From Hypsibius dujardini (taxonomy: Eukaryota; Tardigrada; Eutardigrada; Parachela; Hypsibiidae), in the NCBI GenBank assembly GCA_001579985.1, contig LRSR01014937.1, positions 1 to 23,154 of the forward strand: a stretch of DNA of 23,154 bases, given 5' to 3'. Position 1 is the first letter of the stretch, and every line of letters starts with the position of its first letter. Shown here in pieces: positions 18,881-23,154 of the stretch. The position numbers and the translations under genes were made by a program. The notes under the pieces are model-generated. The model saw only the letters and a list, made by a program, of their open reading frames with translations, was not told the DNA's origin and did no database searches.

Positions 18881-19218
18881 CAGTTTTTGTCATCCCTAAT
18901 TGCAGTCTTGCTGCCTTGGTGAGATGCACGTAGTCTACATGTAGTCCGCATGGAAGACTGCACATTTTTCAAGGGCGAAAAGACTTACGCCGAAGAATAA
19001 GGCCCACATGATGACAAGCAAAAGGATGATGATGCCGTACTGAAAGAACGAACGGTTTGTCGATTGACAGACACCGATAAATATACACAATGTACGCATA
19101 TACATATGCGTACTTATATATATATATATATAGCTCATATATATATATATATATATGTAATATTCATGCGTATTCGAAAACTTACATTAACGATTAAACT
19201 TCTTGCTTCGCCGTCCAT
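18652..19218 (-). CDS. Candidate sarcolipin/sarcolamban-like SERCA-regulating micropeptide
   Basis: Exon 1 (19218-19186) has ATG in context CAGAAATGG and encodes MDGEARSLIVN, then donor GTAAGT. Exon 2 (19039-18989), after acceptor CGTTCTTTCAG, encodes YGIIILLLVIMWALFFG, then another GTAAGT donor. Both junctions are phase 0. The 28 residues have the family layout of a short polar N-terminus, one membrane span and an Asn at the cytosolic edge. From R6, RSLIVNYGI then MWALF aligns without gaps to human sarcolipin RELFLNFTI then MWLLV; the EAR-L start also recalls Drosophila sarcolamban. Family members bind the SR/ER calcium pump. Exon 3 is uncertain: the best option is acceptor TTCTATCTTTAG to 18672-18652 (SLKELK, with the stop TAA inside AATAAA), total 34 aa. 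Without that splice the frame runs on to a TAG at about 18935. The frame is also open upstream to an ATG at 19584, so a longer N-terminus is possible. Confidence 0.42.
19093..19157. repeat. 20-bp palindrome and TA dinucleotide tracts
   Basis: TACGCATAT-AC-ATATGCGTA (19093-19112) is a perfect inverted repeat. It is followed by two TA tracts (about 19114-19132 and 19137-19156) split by GCTC. They lie in intron 1 of the micropeptide candidate. Confidence 0.85.
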
Positions 19219-20880
19219 TTCTGTAGTCGGTAATCCGATATTCCTGCGCGAGACCGCTGAAGAGAATCGAACTGAAAGGTCAGGGTCGTGCGTGGTGTGC
19301 TCTTGAGATAGCGCAGTACACTGCACTGACACAAAGGCCTTGCCAATTCGGTTAGCTGGACTTACAGAAAAAAAGCGAAATCGAGATCGATTTCTGGAAT
19401 GAAATATGATCCCTTCTTTTGGCGAGCTAATCGGCGCTTGTGTCGAATTCAGACGGCACCTTTCCTCGTGCAGCACGACCTTCTCTTCGCTGCTTGTTGC
19501 AATAATGCGCGCGCCGAAAGGAGAACGGGAGAGTGACGGACCAAAGTGTGCTGGCCCTAAACCGCCGCGAGAGGTTGTATTCATGCGGAAAAGAATTCAA
19601 GCTCAGACGCCTGGCTCCTCCTCGGTCGTAGTCTTCGAGGCGGGAAGGGAGAGACAGGCGCACACGCGCTTCCGCATCCAGGCGCCTACAGATGGGCGCC
19701 TGTATGTACCCGGTGCTACTGCACATCTTGGACAGCCAAAAAAAACGTCGACGAGTCGTAAGGTCGCGAGCAAATATGTGACGCATAAAGGAAGACTCTC
19801 TTCGGGCTGTGTGTGTGTCCCGAGGCCAAATGATTAACGACTTTGCGGATCATTATGGCACCGGAAATTTTTGTTGGTTCTTCGCCTGTACCGCCCGTGA
19901 CACTAGCTGGCATGGTCGCGAACTCCTTCGATGTCCCCTGCTATTTTGGTCCGTTTTTTCTCTAGGGAGTTGGTTAGGTGCATGGCGGAAGGAGGGAACC
20001 AGTCTGCATTGCCCTCTCTCTCTCTCTCTCTCTCTCGGTCTCGGTCTCGGTCTGTGTCACCCCTTCGCTGCCGGGTCAATGTTGCTTGACCGTATAAAAA
20101 TAATCTAGCAATTAAAGTTTTTTTGCACATGGTTATGGTTAGCATTATCGTTTGGTGAAGGATTCCGCGTGAGAGTGCCTCTTTCTCTCTCTCTCACTCA
20201 CTCGAGGACCTGCGCAGACCATCAGAGAACCTTCCGAAAGGAATGTCCGTACAGAAGGTACCGATCATTATGTCGTTATATGAAAATGCATCTCCCTTGT
20301 AAACACATGACATATGTCTCCATGCTTATTGATGTCGCGATGGTGATAATTTTTTTCGAGTAATTTCTTACTGTCTTAATTGATTGAAAGGAAACGGGAT
20401 TATCCGTCGGACTGCAGTACAGTATAACGAAAATTCGCGCATGCATCTCTGTAAAGATGTAGTGTAGTGCGGGTAGAATGCAAGTTTGCCGACTAGCAGC
20501 CTCTCGATAGAGCCTTTTTCGGCGTCGCAATTACCGGTGGCGAGTGCGGGAGAGATGGCAATTAAGCCCCTCCGCTAAGTTCGCGCTTGAGACTTCTCCT
20601 CGACTGGGTGCATAATTAAAACGGACGGAAGTGATGGCAACTGTTTCGACTGATGTCAATCTTGCAACAAGTTATTTCAGACAGCAATTTCAACTATTTA
20701 TCAATGTAATGGAATGATTGGGCGGGATCGGACCGGGCGCGAGAGAGCGTCGGCGAACCGTCCGTCCTCGTCGTCGTCGGAGAAACTCAGTCGAAGACTT
20801 TCCAATTTCTTCCAGTACTGTCTGTTTGTGCACCGCCAAATCTGTGGTTTACTATACAGAACGATTATTCTGTATTACTA
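19219..20880. other. Intergenic / putative upstream region of micropeptide candidate
   Basis: No supported gene, although overlapping frames stay open on both strands around 19.1-19.8 kb. It contains a CAGGCGCC / GGCGCCTG hairpin (19679-19702), a TC tract passing into GGTCTC units (20013-20052) and another TC tract (20180-20200). In minus sense these are GA tracts, which often occur in promoters. Confidence 0.45.
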
Positions 20881-20913
20881 CGGCACAGGCAAAGGCACGG
20901 GCAGAATCATATC

Positions 20914-20930
20914 CACAGGCACAGGCACAG

Positions 20931-21005
<75 letters not shown>

Positions 21006-21006
21006 A

Positions 21007-21041
<35 letters not shown>
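20914..21041. repeat. ACAGGC hexanucleotide array, about 21 copies
   Basis: Near-perfect GGCACA units with single changes (ACAGAC near 20930, ACAAGC near 21004). All six frames stay open through it, giving His-Arg, Gly-Thr, Gln-Ala, Cys-Leu and Val-Pro repeats, so those frames are not evidence of coding. Confidence 0.95.
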
Positions 21042-23154
21042 AACAAACGAGAATTAAGATTTGGCTAGAGGAAAAATAAGCTGCAAGTTCACCAAGACTA
21101 TGTGGTTTCGAAAAGAGCTTCAACTTCGCCTTTCATACTTCCGGATTATACCTCCGTGCACATGTAATCATATGAGGTGGTGCGTGTAAAAAACAGTGGT
21201 TAGCGATTTTTGTCGACAAAAAGTTGCAATTGTTAATTCTTATCGTTGTTTTCTTGTTAGAGAGCAGAGAAAGTTACGAACTTTTTAGTATCCAAAAAAC
21301 ATCGTTGTCGTCTGGTTTTTACAACATCTTCACATACATAACTTGCTTTCTTAATTAATTAATGTGGCGTTAAGACAGAAAAACCGAGCATTCGGATTTA
21401 GTCTTAATTCCACAACGCAAAGGCCAAGGGCGAGCGCGAATGGACGGAAAGGGACTCGGTTCCTCGATCCTCCGGTTCTCGGCGTGAAACGGCCCAAAAC
21501 CTCCATCAAAAGTACACAATAATAAAACAAGGGTCACAGCAATGAAGGGATGGTTGGTGGGTTGATAATGAATCGATCCGACTGCGAACTTGTAAAAAGA
21601 TAACTGAATGGAAACCAAAAACCTTGCACAGAGAGGAAAGCAGGAAAAGCCGGCGCGAAAGATAATTTTGCCTACCGAAGGGACCGAAGCATGACAGTTC
21701 TTTTGTTTTGCCGGGAGAAGGTGGATTCGAAGTCACGAATTCACAGTCCGAAGATCCCCTTTATGTATTCGAGAAAGTGAAACGAAAGAAGTTGGGTGGG
21801 TGCGAGGAAAACAAACTTCGGGGAGCTCGAAGAGTGATGAGAATGAACTAGGAGCGACTAACATTCGCCAAGAATGAAAAGCGATCATCAGTGACTGGAT
21901 AGAGGGAAGAGTGACTCAGAAGGGATGGACGCTGACCACTCGAATTGACCATTCAAAGCTCTCTGAGGACGGCACCGTTAACGGGAATCAACTTTTTTAA
22001 TTCAGTCGGAGACAGTCCGAAGTGGTGATGTGGTACCCGACCATGAGTCGCCACGTGCCTAATTGTGTCCGGGTGAACGAAGGAGGTGAAGGAATCCAGT
22101 TATAAGCAAATTTCGGCCTGAGTTCGAAATCCTTTCTATATAGTGCAGAATTTTTCCATTACAATTAGCGTATGTGCTGTAATACCAGAATATTCAGTCG
22201 AATAATTTAGCTGACGATACAATCGCAGGGATCGAACCACCGCCAAAACATGTCGCTCGCTTTTGCCATAGTGATTTAGAATATCAGCTCAATCGAATCA
22301 CGGCTGCTGACTAACGACCACAATATAGGGATTATCGTCTTAACTTTTGCTGCTCGTGAAATCGAATAAAAAGTGTTCGGCTTTATGTCGAGTACCACTG
22401 TAGTAATAACATGCCACAATCACGCTATGCCAATGGATGATAGTACAAGCGTAAGAAAAAAAAAAGGAAAACACAAACAAAGAGCAAAACTTAAAAACCG
22501 AGATCAAAAAAATATCAAAACCAACCACCGAGACATAACCAACGACTAGGTCACAGGGACAAAGCATTGACTAGAACCAAACAAGGAAATCTGGGTCGAG
22601 AATACAACCACTGCGGCTTAAGAGAACGCATACGCGATCAAGCGAGAGAGAGAGAGAGAGATACTCCGGAACAGGAATAAAAACATCGGTGTCGTCGTGT
22701 CCTCCAAAAAATGACTAGCAAAATAACTTTTGGTAATGTTTGTGATTGTGTAACGGTGTGTGCCGAAAAAAGCAGCCCGGGAATGTTTGCGACTAGAGAA
22801 GAGTGAGGGAGAGAGAGAGGTAGAGATTCGAACTCGGTCAGAAGGAACTTAGTAAAACAAAAAAGAAGCAGCATCGCTGGAAATGTCGTCCCCTCCCGTG
22901 TGTATGCGAAGAGAGTCCTGTCCGGGTACGTCGGGTAGATAATGCGGTTGAGTATATGTATCAATGGTAAACCAGTTATTGCTTCGCGCACTTGCAGCCA
23001 AGGACGGTCGCCGAAAAAAGAGGGAGAGTTTCCACCAGGTATGTCGCTCCGTCTGTTGGGTAGATGATGTGTGACTGTGTTTGTGTGTGTACCGACATGG
23101 TGCTCGTGTTCCGGAGAAAACCAAACAGGGTGCTTGGTTGTGGTACGAGAAGAA
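21042..23154. other. Gene-free right end
   Basis: About 2.1 kb with no supported coding or RNA gene. Simple features are GA runs (22643-22663 and 22807-22823) and an A-rich run (about 22455-22470). The base composition looks like the rest of the non-coding DNA. Confidence 0.55.

Noticed and set aside
19406-19837. Plus-strand 143-codon and minus-strand 119-codon overlapping frames
   Set aside because: Both strands are open together over the same DNA, as expected of stop-poor sequence; no motif or splice evidence favours either.
20714-21123. His-Arg, Gly-Thr, Val-Pro and Cys-Leu repeat frames on both strands
   Set aside because: All are produced by the ACAGGC hexanucleotide array, which is open in every frame.
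22220-22245. tRNA-like B box (GGTTCGATCC on the minus strand)
   Set aside because: The flanking bases do not form a T-stem and no A box or acceptor stem is present; the similar TTCGAA motifs at 22119 and 22827 fail the same test.
1-23154. CRISPR arrays, prokaryotic operons, integrases or complete transposons
   Set aside because: The window is intron-rich eukaryotic DNA; the repeats are tandem micro- and minisatellites without unique spacers, and no transposase or reverse-transcriptase motif was seen.

Overview
This is eukaryotic nuclear DNA, most likely from an invertebrate animal. The evidence is GT-AG introns with pyrimidine-rich 3' ends, codon-level matches to metazoan-type proteins, a distal-appendage (basal body) protein, and abundant intronic microsatellites. 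I cannot name the phylum; a ciliated bilaterian with compact introns (about 70-510 bp) fits.

Four multi-exon genes were rebuilt exon by exon, and each gives an exact multiple of three with consistent splice phases. (1) Minus strand, 5138-2266: mRNA cap guanine-N7 methyltransferase (RNMT), 6 exons, 390 aa. (2) Plus strand, 6376-9556: CEP83-like coiled-coil protein of centriole distal appendages, 8 exons, 713 aa. (3) Minus strand, 13399-9821: a WD40 protein of about 13-14 blades (probably two beta-propellers), 7 exons, 849 aa, which I cannot assign to a named family. (4) Minus strand, 16960-13974: GTF3C5, a TFIIIC subunit, 5 exons, 588 aa. RNMT and CEP83 point away from each other, with a possible small membrane-protein ORF (5541-5831) between them. 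CEP83 and the WD40 gene converge with 264 bp between stops. GTF3C5 and the WD40 gene are tandem on the minus strand.

The right third (17-23 kb) is gene-poor. Its most interesting feature is a minus-strand candidate micropeptide at 19218-18652. Two short exons with strong splice sites join in phase into a 28-residue segment resembling the sarcolipin / phospholamban / sarcolamban family of SERCA regulators, including the membrane-proximal Asn and a Met-Trp in ungapped register with sarcolipin. Nearby are a 132-bp extended hairpin with a perfect 20-bp stem (18061-18192), a possible tiny spliced transcript ending at an AATAAA (17522-17707), and an ACAGGC hexanucleotide array.

Two repeat families fill the introns. 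GACA/TGTC arrays occur in either orientation. TTGA/CAAT arrays always read TTGATTGA in the sense strand within the introns of the four confident genes. RNMT intron 2 also holds a two-subunit minisatellite whose last copy runs into the 5' splice site. The first 2.2 kb and the last 2 kb contain no gene I can support.

The genes do not form one pathway. RNMT and GTF3C5 are housekeeping RNA genes. CEP83 is ciliary, and a ciliary role for the WD40 protein is only a guess.
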